Origin: Acanthosoma haemorrhoidale
Lineage: Eukaryota; Arthropoda; Insecta; Hemiptera; Acanthosomatidae
Direction: 5' to 3'
Assembly: GCA_930367205.1 (NCBI GenBank)
Contig: OV884014.1
Coordinates: 116,319,768-116,383,767, forward strand
Length of the DNA: 64,000 bases
The notes beneath the pieces were generated by a model. That model was not told the DNA's origin. It made no database searches and saw only the letters and a list, made by a program, of their open reading frames with translations. The position numbers and the translations under genes were made by a program. Below are positions 46,560-58,450 of the stretch, one piece after another. Position 1 is the first letter of the stretch, and each line of letters begins with the position of its first letter.

Positions 46560-47042
46560 TCGTTATCTGACGTATACAACAGCTAAGAAACTCCAACAAT
46601 TCCAAAACGGTATACTGATGAAAGTGGTCAGAGGTACTTCGTTCAAGCTGCGGAGTAGCAGTGAGCTTCACGATATCTTTGAGCTGCCTACGGTGGATGA
46701 ATTCATCCAATGTAGGCATATCAAATTTTTCGACTCATTACAATATTTAACAAACCCGGTGTTTAACATGATAACCCCCGCTGTCGTGGCTGGAACGCTT
46801 TAGTCTTAGGTTCTAGGTATAGTTTTGTTAGTTTGTAAGTTTTTTCTCCCATTTTTAAACTGAAGGTGAGCCCCATCACCTAGATTTGTATTCACTTCAT
46901 TGTATTTTTAACCACAAGCTATTGTTGAGTAACCCAACCTCCTTCAAATGCATCTGCGCATAGCAGAATGAGGAGAAAATTGCCAATTATTTTGATCATA
47001 TTTTTACACATTGTATAAATTCAAGGGGTTTAGGGGGGGGGG

Positions 47043-47044
<2 letters not shown>
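46560..47044 (+). mobile_element. LINE-B (second subfamily) 3' copy
   Basis: Frames give VVRGTSFKLRSSSELHDIFE, then LPTVDEFIQCRHIKFFDSLQ and YLTNPVFN, an RT C-terminal tail ending in a stop at 46803. The 3' UTR includes CTGAAGGTGAGCCCCATCAC and AAATGCATCTGCGCATAGCA. The copy ends at GGGGTTTAGGGGGGGGGAAA followed by (AT)n instead of poly-A. Confidence 0.87.

Positions 47045-47114
<70 letters not shown>
47045..47114. repeat. (AT)35 microsatellite
   Basis: An uninterrupted AT dinucleotide run of 70 bp directly follows the LINE-B 3' end. Confidence 0.98.
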
Positions 47115-47117
<3 letters not shown>

Positions 47118-47826
47118 TTTAAGGACCAATTTTTAAGAAATTGAACTTTTAGTTGTAGCTTTTTATTTTATATTTAATTAATTATTACATATTATGTGGG
47201 ATCCTGAAGACCTGATGCTAAAGAAAAATTTTCTGACAAGAAATAGCGGCCATGCTGGTACCAGTTAGTTTGCTTAGTGCTCAACAGAATGCGCCACAGT
47301 ATAATAAATAAGCCAAATATTGCTGTTTAGTTCTTGTAGTTTGCCAACTGACAGCGCTGCATGTCAATATAATAACTAGTAGTTATTTAATAACTGTTAT
47401 GCAGTTACAACTGATAATAATTCAGTTTAGAATTATTTCAGTTTATTGAATTGTATGGGAACTTCATGAAAATAAACCATCCAGTGTTCATTGATTTCGT
47501 TGAAAAATTAAGATTCCATCAGTTTTTTTTATTGTTTTACTATGTTTTTATTTACCATGCTATTTATCCAAGCAATGTAACTACTTTTTATTTGTTATAA
47601 TTATTATGTGTTAACTTCCGTAACTTATAATCATGGTATTAAAATATGATCACATGTCCGAAATATATGCTAAAATATTTTTTGAAAAAGTTGAGAGACG
47701 GTTCAACTCCTTTTATAATATTTTTAATCCATAGTTTCATCATTAAATTCTTCCAATAATAAATTAGCAAGACAGATGAAGATTTTATTGTACATTAATT
47801 TTCATTAAGACTATTAAAGTGTGTCA

Positions 47827-49244
47827 TTATATCGCATTTATGGCGTATTGTTATTGTTCAATAACAAGATAACCTTCTATTGATCACTATAATATTCCTT
47901 CATTGGAACAGAGTGTAATTATAAATATATCGATAACTTGATACGTCAAATATTTTGTTTTTTAATTAAATTGACTGCCTTATAGTGAGTAGAACAAGTA
48001 ACCAAGCTGTTATTATTCGTCATGAATTGGCGTCCCTTTAGTTCTTTCCACTGACATAAAGTTAAACTACTCGATTCAGAATAAATTTCTCATAACAGCA
48101 TCAGGAGGTGATTGTTTATAAAGTAAGTTAGCCAATGAACAAATGAACATACACAGCTGTTTTTATCGTATTGAGAAGGATTAAATCTCTCAAGTTTTTT
48201 ATTAAAATAAGTAAACCGTGTTATGATCCAATATAAATAATAAGTTTCATTAATCATTTAATTTATGTGTAGTGACAAAAATATTTTATTTCCTAGGACA
48301 TAGTGTAGTGCATCAAAATAAAGATCTGTTTTGTTCTGTTTAAGAATATTTTAAATGCATTGGGTGGACTAAATTACAAAAAAATTTAATTATGTTATAC
48401 TCCTTACTTCACCCAAATTTTATTGAGTATTTTATTCAATCAAGGAGTCTGGTTGGTGATAATATATTTATTTTATTTACACGGTCAAGTATTGGATTGA
48501 AATGGAAATTAATACTTAGATCAAATAAAAAAGAAAAATAGCTTTTAAGAAAAATCCAATTAAAACTTCTTTTAATACTTTTTTGAGTGGAGTTTGCCAA
48601 AACATCATTGAACATCATTTTTTGATTTACAAAAACCCAGTAACCTCATGGGTACATGCTCAATTTCCTGGGCGGAATGTTTAGAATTTGTGATATTTGG
48701 CGATGCAATGCAAAGACAGTTGGCACCATCCATTACACAATGGTGCTATATCCATAAATACAAACAATATAGTCAATAGCATAGCGCTCCTTGGTGGGGA
48801 AAATTCGACCAGGATTGATAGATCAAAGCTGTTATAATAACAATGAAAGCTAAACATTACAAGGTTTATTATTAACAGACAAAGAAAAAGCATACTGACT
48901 GGATTGGGGTCTATAATATAAATAAAACTAAAGTCACTCATTTAGGTTTATTGTTTTATAGTTAGAAGCCACTCTGTCAGTAGTTCGCAAGTATCCGGTA
49001 GAAGGCACTGCTATCGGAACTGTTAATATCTCCATCCATTCCATCCATTCCTGAGCCTTGAACCGTGCTTCAGAACGGCTCTGCCCGGGACGTAACAGGC
49101 CTAACTATTTATTAAACTCTCCAGCTTTGCTTAGACAGTGACGCCCTCTTAGAAGTATGTTTGACTATCCACAAACTGCAACAAATTGTCATAAACACCT
49201 CTCTTCTCTTTTAATTCTAAACAACTGACTAACTGACCACTTCT
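47827..49244. other. Non-coding stretch
   Basis: AT-rich to about 48950, GC-richer at 48960-49150 with a small hairpin (GAGCC...GGCTC near 49052-49082). No gene. Confidence 0.45.
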
Positions 49245-49680
49245 TCTCTCAAGCATTTCTAAACAATGGCCCCTCTCTAGTTATAACTGAAGTCCCAGTG
49301 TTCCTTTCAGGTGTTCATACTTCCTGCTTTACATTCACTTGTTTTAAATTAAACTTTTTATAATTTATTTTATATCATAAAATAATCCTCCCCTCAAATT
49401 ACTCATGAAAAATATCATTAGGATATAGGCCCAAATTAATGTGAAAAATTAATTTAGGAAATACTGAAATGAAATGATCCCAGACCCTAAGTAATAAGTA
49501 GTCAGCCCTAATTTTCTATTAAGGCTTAACCTTTACAGCTTACATAAATTTTAAGAGAGCAAAAGGCAAGGCTGCTTCCATGGCATTGCTGTTTTCATTC
49601 CTTTGAAAAACATGTAAACTGCTGATAAAATATAAAGCAATAATTTATAAAATGCTTGTTAGACCTCTATATTAAATTTT
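49245..49680 (+). repeat. Repeat F, copy 2
   Basis: This is a contiguous match to the two blocks of the 45-46 kb copy (GCATTTCTAAACAATGG, GGAAATACTGAAATGAAATG, AAGGC.AGGCTGCTTCCAT, GAAAAACATGTAAACTGCTG). It has no open frame. Just downstream (49690-49800) a weak ILEYGLY-type reading hints at a LINE tail but is not reliable. Confidence 0.8.
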
Positions 49681-50660
49681 TCATCACAATCCTGGAGTAT
49701 GGCCTGTACAAGTTATGCCCATGCAAATTTGGATGGTATTCCCATCTTTGTTTATAAAACAGCAAAAGAAACTTACTAAAAGGTTGAAAATTGTTAGCGT
49801 AACAACAATAATATTGTTGTTATAATAGTATTGAGATACATAGAAGCATTCATTTTATTTTTAAGCACCACAAGGAAATTGTACTTTTAGTTGTATCTTA
49901 TTTTTTTTCTATATAAATAAATTAGTGTATGTTCTGCATTAATTGAATTTTAGTTTTAGTTCAGAGGCTCTCTGGCAACTATATATATATTGGGCCCATG
50001 TAATATAAAATGAAATATTATTATATTATAAACAATTCTCTCTTGTTCAAAAATGTTGTTTACTTTATTTCAATAAATATTTTATTTTCCTCCTCTATTA
50101 TTTTTCTTATTTGTACTGAATGTTTCCATATGGATGTTTCTGTACAATGTCTGCAAGAAGTCGATCCATATTCTTTTCTCTTAAGTCCATGTCTCCGTGA
50201 TATATGTCATTACAGACTTAAGGACTGCCTTGTAATTTTCTTGTTAGTTTGAGTGGCAGATTTTTTCTGCTCTAAAATAGCGAATTCAGCTTGGCTATGG
50301 TCTGTTAAAATGTTCTATATAGCACAGTAACATTCTGTTATAAACATACTGTTATGTGTTTTTTTCTTTTACATCTATATCACTAGTATGTGGATAATTA
50401 CAGATAGAAAATTATTTTAAGTGAGCTATACATTATTTAGTTTATGAATGAGTCTTAAGATTTCTTAAATCTAGAACAACAGTAATCACTAACACTCAAT
50501 ACTAATTCAATATCTCATACTGAATAAATATTGTTTGCTTGCATAGATGCAGTTCTCAGTACATATTTTACATGAAGCAAAATAAATATATATTTTTTTT
50601 TTCTCAACCTCTTCTTTTAAACATTTTTAAAAGAAATTATAAACAATATTACACATTGGT

Positions 50661-50836
50661 AATTAACGGCTCCTTTTTCTGCATAATAGGTGCATTCTAA
50701 GGAGGGTAGAAAATACAAAACAATTATTGTTTTAAAGTTAAAAATTACATAATCATTAATTTTAAAACGATAATTGTTTTTGCATTTTCTACCCTCCTTA
50801 CAATGCATATGTTATGCAGAAAAAGGAGCCATTAAT
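50661..50836. repeat. Compact 176-bp palindrome (MITE-like or hairpin)
   Basis: The left arm ATTAACGGCTCCTTTTTCTG... and the right arm ending ...CAGAAAAAGGAGCCATTAAT are complementary over about 80 bp, with roughly nine differences and a loop of about 12 bp (around ACATAATCATTA). No other copy is in the window. It could be a MITE or a transcribed hairpin. Confidence 0.9.
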
Positions 50837-53800
50837 ATCGAAATTGTGCTTAAGTAAGCACATTTAAAGTAAATAACCCACCCTATTTCTGCCTTCCCAC
50901 AAGTCATTCTTTTTTAAAAGCGCTTTGGGCAACTTATAGTGTCGTTTGTTAAGTGTTGTCCTATCGTGTGAGGTGTATTCCACACACCTCGAGGTAAATT
51001 TTAAAATAAATATATTAATTTAGTTATTAATATCGTAGGTAAACGTTTATTATAATAACTGTAAATTTATTGGGAATTTGCTAACTCAGCATGAGTAGTT
51101 GTGCTTTGCAGCGCTGCCTGTCGGCGGAAAAGTGAACTACAGTAGCTTCTAAAAATCGCTGCTAGGATGCTAAGTAATTCAATTCCTTACTTTTTTTATT
51201 ATTTTAATATTAATGTTTGTTACTTCTTATATAGTAATTAATTACTTGTGTATTAGTATGAGCAAACTATTTTAAATAATCCTCTGACTTATTGGCTCAC
51301 AAATGTTTTACTTTTATTTAATTAGTGTTGGAAGAATTATTCAATATTTCAAGCGTTCTCTGAAGACATTAGTTAATAGTTTTCTGCTACTTTTTTATAA
51401 ATAATTTAATGTTATAAATAGTATCTGGTAGGGAATTCTGATTCTTTGAGGAAACAGTATGTTTTGTTCTTTAAAATTATCAAAAAAGGTTCTTTTCGCA
51501 TAATTCTTAATATTATTCGATTAGGTAATAAATTAAGCGAATATTACAACTGATATTTACTCGCAGCTAGCCAGAAAACTCTAATACACCCGTATGGTAA
51601 CAAGTTGTAACTTTCTATGATGGAATTCTATTTCCGTATTGAATGTTGCTGCACTTTTGTTTGGCCCGCCTCCAGATGGGAAGCAAGGAGGGAAATAAAT
51701 TATCCAGTATGGCATATTACCCTAAACATATTACCCTAAACATACACCACACTTTGGCCAGTAACTTTTTCTGTTAGATTTATAGCATTTCATTCATTAT
51801 ATCACAAGTTATTTGCCTCAGGGGCTTTAATGTGAATCGTATTTATAATATAATGCACATTGTCCGGCCTCAAATAGTTTGATTACCTTATTTTTGTACT
51901 ATAAACGTTCACGATTTGTATTTTTCTTTCCTTTGTTCAGCTCAATTCATTCCATAATCCTTTGTTTTTTTGTACTATTCAATTATTGTTTTATTAATCT
52001 GTATCAATATAACCCTTCATTAATTAACCTATTGTTTACTGTTTAGTAAATATATAAGTGCCTACTAAGTATTTGTTTTCTCTGCATTGAGTATTTCGTT
52101 ACTCATTTCTGATGTTCCCTGAGTGTTTGTATACTCTCTTATAACTTCTGTTGATTTGAACACCAGTGTTTGTACCATTTAATTTGAGCTCTGTTCTAAG
52201 GTGGTATGGACACAATCCAGCATTTTATTAATGGTTATAATGTCAATGAATACCTGATAACCTCAGTAACCTCATAATACCAGTACTTTTTATTTAATAT
52301 TGTGATATAATACCGTTTATAGTTGAAACTGAAATCAGTGCTTTCAAACTATTGTGATCATTTTAAATGTATTAACTTCGCCACACTCTATATAACTGAG
52401 CTATTATTATTATTTATCTTTGTCATTATTACCACTGCCCATAAGAAAATCCTTCCTTTAATTTATTAGAAAAGCCAGTTTACAGCCAGCAGAAGTCTCT
52501 TCAACTTAAAAACGAAAAATTTCGGACAAAATTCATAGATATAACTATTGATATTTGACCCTCTCCCTAGCTCAGTAAATCTGGAAAAAGTGAGATAATG
52601 AACTCCCATTGAAGTAGGTAGCTGAGTGGTTGAAAAGTGGGTCCATTTAAAACCCATTGCTGTTCAAGTGGCCACTTAAACGCTTTGATAAATCTGGGTC
52701 ATTGGCAAATCATAGCGGGTTGTCATTTTGCCGTGACAGCTAGAGTTTCAGTAGACTTATTCAAAACTATGGCGTTGTCACAGATCTTTTGCTTCAATTA
52801 CTTACTTTATATAGAATAATATTTCAAATGAGATCATAAAAAACTATAAAATTTACAACTGCATTCAAGTTGAATATTATGATTGATGTTAGCAGTTCCC
52901 AATAGTGCTATGATTATCATTTCATCTGTACATATTACATCATGTTTTTTCAAAGTATGTTTCAGGGCTAAAAATAGTAATGTATCTGTTAAAAATTTTA
53001 TTCAAAGCTCATGCTACCAGAGAGTTCTTCAAATTGATCAAATTTTATTCAAAGCTCATGCTACCAGAGAGTTCTTCAAATTTGAATATTGGGCATGAAT
53101 TAAATGTAATTAGCAATATATGGAGGGTTTGTACGTTTTTGTAAAGCTTATGTAATTAAATAGTGGTTTGATAAAAATTAATGATATATTTTCAATTAAC
53201 AGACAAGTTCAAACAAATTACTTTTTTCCTATTATGTTTGAGCTGTGTTAATGAAATTTCACATAGAGGTTCTAGTCAATAATACTGACAACCCTATAGT
53301 TAGGTGTCAATAAATTCACAATTGCATGATGATTAAAATGTAGTAATCTTTTAGTTGTGTTGTAGATTCATAATTAGTCATGTGTTTTCATAAGGGTGAA
53401 CAGGTCATTGGAATCGGCTCAGGTTTTTAAAAAATAAGTATTAAATTCTATATTTATATTATATTCTATTTTACGTTTTAAGATAACCATATACATATGT
53501 CAGGATTGACTTATGGAATTTTCACTTAAGGTACCACTCTCACGAAAAGAAAAAGTTACAAGTGTGGCTGGTAGATAGTTGTACCATGGGCTATGGAAGG
53601 TCCGTAGCCGTTATTTCAGTGTTTTTTTGTCTGGATCCACTTCTTATTTAATATGTAAGTTACTCATTTTCCCTGTAAAGTCTGACTGGACTGTGGACCG
53701 GATAGGAAATTAAAAAATGCAATTACAAGTTGAATCCAGCTAATTACTAAATATTATTTTAACCAAAATTGTACAGAATTAAAAAAACAAAAAACATTTC

Positions 53801-55395
53801 AAGTATTAACTTTTGTAGTTTTTTAAAATTAAAATTATTTGTTTCTCCAGTGCCTTATGCTTTAGCACTTGAATCTTTTGAAAAAATTAGTTATGTGTGC
53901 AGAATTACACAATTAAGTGTTTCAAAGATCATATAAATTATTCGCTCTTGATTGAATTACTTATATAAATACTCATATTTAAAAGCAGTGTATGTGTATC
54001 AGATAAGGGTTTCTAAATGAGAAATGTTTATTTTTGCATTGTTGTCATTATTAATTATAATTATTGATAGAAAACAGCCCTGGGTTCTAGTCTGTGTCTT
54101 GTCAGTTTCTTTGACTCTTAGTTATCAATATTAAGGGTTTCTGATTTTTAAAAAAAATAATCAACTAAAGTCTAAAAATTGCCTAATTGGACAAAACGGT
54201 CACTGTACTTAAGGGACCCGCGAATAAGTTAATAAATATAATTGTTGGAGCGTAGTGAGACGTTCATTAGAGGGAGGTTATCCCGACCTTCACGAACGAC
54301 TCGTTCAGCAGCTACAGGATATAATCTTGTAAAAAATCCCACTTGGCTTGCTATCATTTCTGCATATTATTGATTCTATGAGCTCATGGAGGCATTGAGT
54401 TATTTCTTCCTGTACACCTGACCCCGATACTTGGCATGACTGCTGGAGAAGGCTCCAGGGCAAGATAGAGATGAATTATTGTGAGGCTGGAGATACAGGG
54501 CTGGGAGCAGACGATAACTACCTCGAGTTCCCAGCAGCCATTACACCCAGGGCCTTTTTTGAATCCGGTCCTGTTTCCTCAGCCGTGATTCCGTCGGTTC
54601 CACCAACTTCTACGGTACGCCCTAGGGCGTGAGACGTATCTAGTACAATTATTTCAAGAAGGAATTGTATTTAAGATAAAACTAGGTAAACTTAAAACAT
54701 TGACTGTAAAATAATAACAGATAAAATTCTTACTTGACTCACTAGATCTCAATTATATACCACAACAAAGATGGCTCTTATGCGTAACGATTAAGAGTCC
54801 GAAGCCGACTTAATTAGAGAGTCTGTTGTCCAAAAGCATTTTTTTTTTTCTTTTTTAATGGTGATGTTACTTCTAGAAACACTTAGTTCTTGTCATCAGA
54901 TCCATTACAACACACCGGTATTGCGTATTGAGAGTTAGTTCGTACACAATCTGTCCAATGTTCAATGCGCACCATTCATCTGTTACGGCAGTGCGCCAGC
55001 TGATTAGCTTTCAGTTGGAAGGCAACTGGTCCATTAATCTAAATCTATTCTCTAGGTGACAGGGCGTCTATTTTAATAGACTATTGCCTGCAAAGCAGAG
55101 CTGTGACTGAAAGGCCTGAGAGAGAGAGAGGGAGGGGGGAGAGGAGAGGGTGAGACTCGGGAATAAAGTATACGCCATTTTGTTTTTCAGGGCATTCCGA
55201 GTTTTTTCTTATAAATGTAAATAATTAACATTAGTTTACTAGAAATATATTAAATAGTTTATCCATATATGAGTCGGTTATAGCATAATTCTGGCCCAGT
55301 GAGCTGGCCAAAAATGCAAAAGATTGAACAGAAAATTGAAAAAAGGTAGCCCTAATATCCACAGCTTGGAAAATACTTTTCCAGAATAGGGGAAA
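50837..55395. other. Long non-coding stretch
   Basis: Mostly AT-rich with no gene recognised. It holds a 47-bp tandem pair at 52993 and a GC-richer block at about 54240-54640. GA-rich simple sequence lies at about 55115-55155. Confidence 0.4.
52993..53086. repeat. Two tandem 47-bp units
   Basis: AAATTTTATTCAAAGCTCAT... is repeated at 52993-53039 and 53040-53086, nearly identical. Confidence 0.96.
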
Positions 55396-55856
55396 ACTTG
55401 CAGGTTTTTTTTTTTTTTTTTTTGTTTTCCTAAACCCCGTTAATTAATTATATAATATGTGAAAATATGAACAAAAGAATTAACAAATTTCTCCTCTTTC
55501 TGCGATGCGCAGATGCATTCAAAGGAGGTTGGGTTAGTTACATAACAATCTGGTTGAAGTTAAAAAGTCAATAGTATATATACAATTCTAGGTGATTGGG
55601 CTCACCTTCAGTTTACAAATGTGGGAAAACTTACGAACTAAAACCTTAGACTAAAGTGTTCCTGCGGGGACAGCGTCCTGCCATCGATGGGGGAACGGAG
55701 CGGGGGGTATCGTGTTAAACACCGGGTTTGTCAAGTACTGTAGGGAGTCGAAAAATTTGATGTGTCTACGTTGAATGAATTCATCCACCGTAGACATATC
55801 AAAGATCTCGTGAAGCTCATTGAAAAAACTTTCATGTTTATGTAACGTCACAAATA
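55396..55856 (-). mobile_element. LINE-B (second subfamily) 3' copy
   Basis: Poly-T at about 55407-55422 and the complement of the LINE-B 3' UTR lead into the minus-strand frame (55651-55866): ELHEIFDMSTVDEFIQRRHI, then KFFDSLQYLTNPVFNTIPP and ...DAVPAGTL, stop. It is 5'-truncated at about 55850, where a tRNA-like segment starts. Confidence 0.87.
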
Positions 55857-55858
55857 AA

Positions 55859-55925
55859 TATTCCATGGTCTAGTGATTAGTGCACCTGTGGAGACCAGGT
55901 TCGATGTCAGCCTCGCCATAGGATT
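55859..55925 (+). mobile_element. tRNA-derived SINE-like fragment
   Basis: TGGTCTAGTGATTAGTGC (55866-55883) resembles a pol III A box. GGTTCGATGTC (55898-55908) resembles the B box GGTTCGANTCC, at normal tRNA spacing. The stem sequences are eroded, so it is not a functional tRNA. It is probably a SINE head, less likely a tRNA pseudogene. Confidence 0.65.
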
Positions 55926-57724
55926 TTTTCTTAAGGGTATTAGTTTAGCCTCGTGTGGATAAATGAGTTTGAGATGTTTGATTATAAACTTAGGGCGAGG
56001 GCGAGTATATCGAGATTAAGGTTGACCCGGTAACGACAAGTGCCGATGACACTATTAACTCAGCGCCACCTATTAACTACAGCATCAACCTTCGTTCGGC
56101 CCTTACCACTTTTGTGCTGTTACGCCAAGAATTTTTAAAGACATCTTTCTAAGATTTCTTGAAGTGACTGTTAATTGAGCAACATTGCACTTCTTAGTCT
56201 GTTCGTTTGTGCCTTCAGGATCTTTATCGGTCTATAAATGCCTTTTAATCCTAAAAAGTTTACATGCAGAAGAAAGAGACTGGCCTGTCCACACCGCACT
56301 GCTGCGAAGTAATTAATCATTTCGGACATGAGCAGGCAGGTGTTCTGCCACGGGCCAGCGCACGGCCACAGGAAGCTTGGACCAGCTGCCTCTTGCTTTG
56401 TCGGCTTCTCTACTTCCGCTACTCCGGCTATATCCTCTTGTATAATGTTTCATTTAAAAATACTCTTGGGATTCGAAGCCAGGTCTTCCCATCACCGTGC
56501 AGATGATGCGCCCAATTTATATTCTTCATAGGATGTGTTTGTAATCCCACCTTGCGCTGCGATCGTATTTGTCCTCGCCCAGTTTGGATCAGAATGTAAC
56601 GTTACGGTTTAACTGTGTTGTATAACGTGCAATAAATCCAATTGACGTAACGCACGTAAATATTGTCTATCGCCATGAATCAGGTGAGTGGAGTGCGTAT
56701 TGCGTTGTCTGTCGTTAGAGGTGAAAGGACAGAATAATTATAAAAGTGAACGCATTTGACCTTTCGTAAGATTAATTTGTGCTTTTGAATAATTCAAAAA
56801 GTGCTAGTGATCAGTCACACAGGACTAAAACCTGTTCAAATGTGGGCTAAACCATTTCGCCATAGAAAAAAAAAAGTTACATTTGAAAGTTGAAATGTTT
56901 TTTTTTCATAGGTTACTCCAGGGAACTACCTATCCATTTACAGGTTAACTCTGATTTAATTGGCATAAACATGTCTGCAGCTTATAGGAGAGGAAAGGTC
57001 TGTGTAACCATGATATGATACTAAATTATGATGGCCGATGGACCTAATTACTCTTAACTGTTTTATTAAACAACCGCGATTTCTGTGAGGTGCACTACTT
57101 TTAGCTTCGTTACCCTCGCTCCAGCTGAATCACGGCCTAAATTCCTACCTAATACTCAAACAAGAACACAACTCGCCCTTCTCCCTCCAGATATCAAGTC
57201 CTACAACCGAAGTAAGGAACCAACAAGCCACATTGAACCCTTCCCTCTGTACTAGAGGTAGAATTCCTTAACCTCTTGTATTGTTTATTGTAACCTATGG
57301 CATTATTATGAGTTGTTTTTATTAATTAAGTGTTTTAAATGATAACGCCGACTCGGGTACGGTAAAAGATTAACCGGGACACGATGTACGAAAGAATGAC
57401 TCCGCTCGTGAAGTATGGATCGGGCTCTCTTTCTTCCCGAAGCGTTGACAAAGTAGCAGCAACTCTAAGAGGATCACGGCATGGCCCTTTTTATAAATTA
57501 TTCACAAATGCTAAGCCCTCTGGCCCTTAAGCCCTTCAACCGCTCTGGTCTCTTCGCTCAAGGGCAAAAGGAATGACTGTCGGAGGGCCCCTTCCTTCTA
57601 ATTGCCCATTCGGAAAAGAATGCGAAATAAATGGATATGCATTATAAATGGCTACTTTTGGACCAATTGTTAATTAGAAAAGTAAATAATGAAAATAACT
57701 CGAAGTGAAATCTGTAAATAAAGA
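55926..57724. other. Non-coding stretch
   Basis: Mixed composition. The block 57380-57690 is GC-richer with ATGCATTATAAATGG and CCAATTGTTAATTAG and may be regulatory. An 80-codon frame at 56264-56506 shows no motif. No gene. Confidence 0.4.
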
Positions 57725-58450
57725 GTCTTCCAATAGGGACTTTGAACTTTGACAGTTGATAGAGGCCATATTGCTGAAGCTGCATCTGTCGAATTGGCTG
57801 CCATTTATTCAGTCTGTTTTACCAAATCACCATGGATGGATATAGCTTTCAACACAGGCAAATGATAAAATTGTTTTATCAATATGGCTGTTTTATTCGG
57901 GCAAGGTTCCGCGGTCGCCATAACCTTCCTACCGAGAGGACTATTCGCAGTGTGGTGGATAAATTTGAGTCCACAGGTTCAGTTAACAATCAAATAATAC
58001 TTGTACGGCGACGAAACGCAAGATCTGCCGAAAACATCCGTGAGTGGGCAGGAGAATCCGAGGCAGTCGATGTCGCGTCGCTCACAAGAACTCGGTCTTT
58101 CGCAGACCACAACTTGGTGAATTTTGCGTCGTGACTTGGGCCTGCACCCGTAAAAAATTCAACTGGCCCAGGAGCTGAAGGTAAACGATCATAGACAACG
58201 TGTGGTCATTTCACGTGGAGGTGATGTGAACTGGCCACCGAGATCGTGCGATTTGACCGCGTTAGACTTTTTCTTGTGGGGTTTTCTTAAGTTGCCACAA
58301 ATCACAGTGGTCCTCAAAGCCAACATAACCCATACCATCGGTCAAATTCAGCCTGATTTATGCGCCAGAGTCATGGAAGATTGGACATTTCGGATGCGCG
58401 CCACCCAGCGAAGCTGTGGCTGACATTGGCACGATGTTATATTCCATACA
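57725..58450 (+). pseudogene. Internally deleted mariner-like transposase
   Basis: The frame 57832-58134 gives RHNLPTERTIRSVVDKFEST, then GSVNN and RRRNARSAENI, a helix-turn-helix half. Then LRRDLGLHP-KIQLAQELKV and NDHRQR join directly to the second frame: VISRGGDVNWPPRSCDLTAL, then DFFLWGFLK (third Asp in CDLTALD) and IGQIQPDLCARVMEDW. The stretch with the first and second catalytic Asp is missing at about 58200. The same C-terminal segment recurs at 30560. Confidence 0.85.

Larger units (their letters stand above)
46139..47826. repeat. Long inverted repeat (arms about 0.4 kb) with a LINE in the spacer
   Basis: The arms are 46139-46538 and 47449-47826: left AAAGGAGTTGAGCCGTCTCT against right AGAGACGGTTCAACTCCTTT, left CTTGGATAAATAGGATGGTA against right TACCATGCTATTTATCCAAG, and so on. 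The left arm has about 20 extra bases near 46505. The spacer holds a LINE-B copy and an (AT)n tract. It is probably a foldback or large MITE-like element. Confidence 0.85.

Noticed and set aside
49690..49800. ILEYGLY-type reading as a possible CR1-like LINE tail
   Set aside because: Only a few residues match, with a stop immediately after; could be chance.
56691..56699. ATGAATCAG followed by GTGAGT, a possible first coding exon ending in phase 0
   Set aside because: Only three codons, no promoter evidence and no way to separate it from chance; a transcript would be needed.
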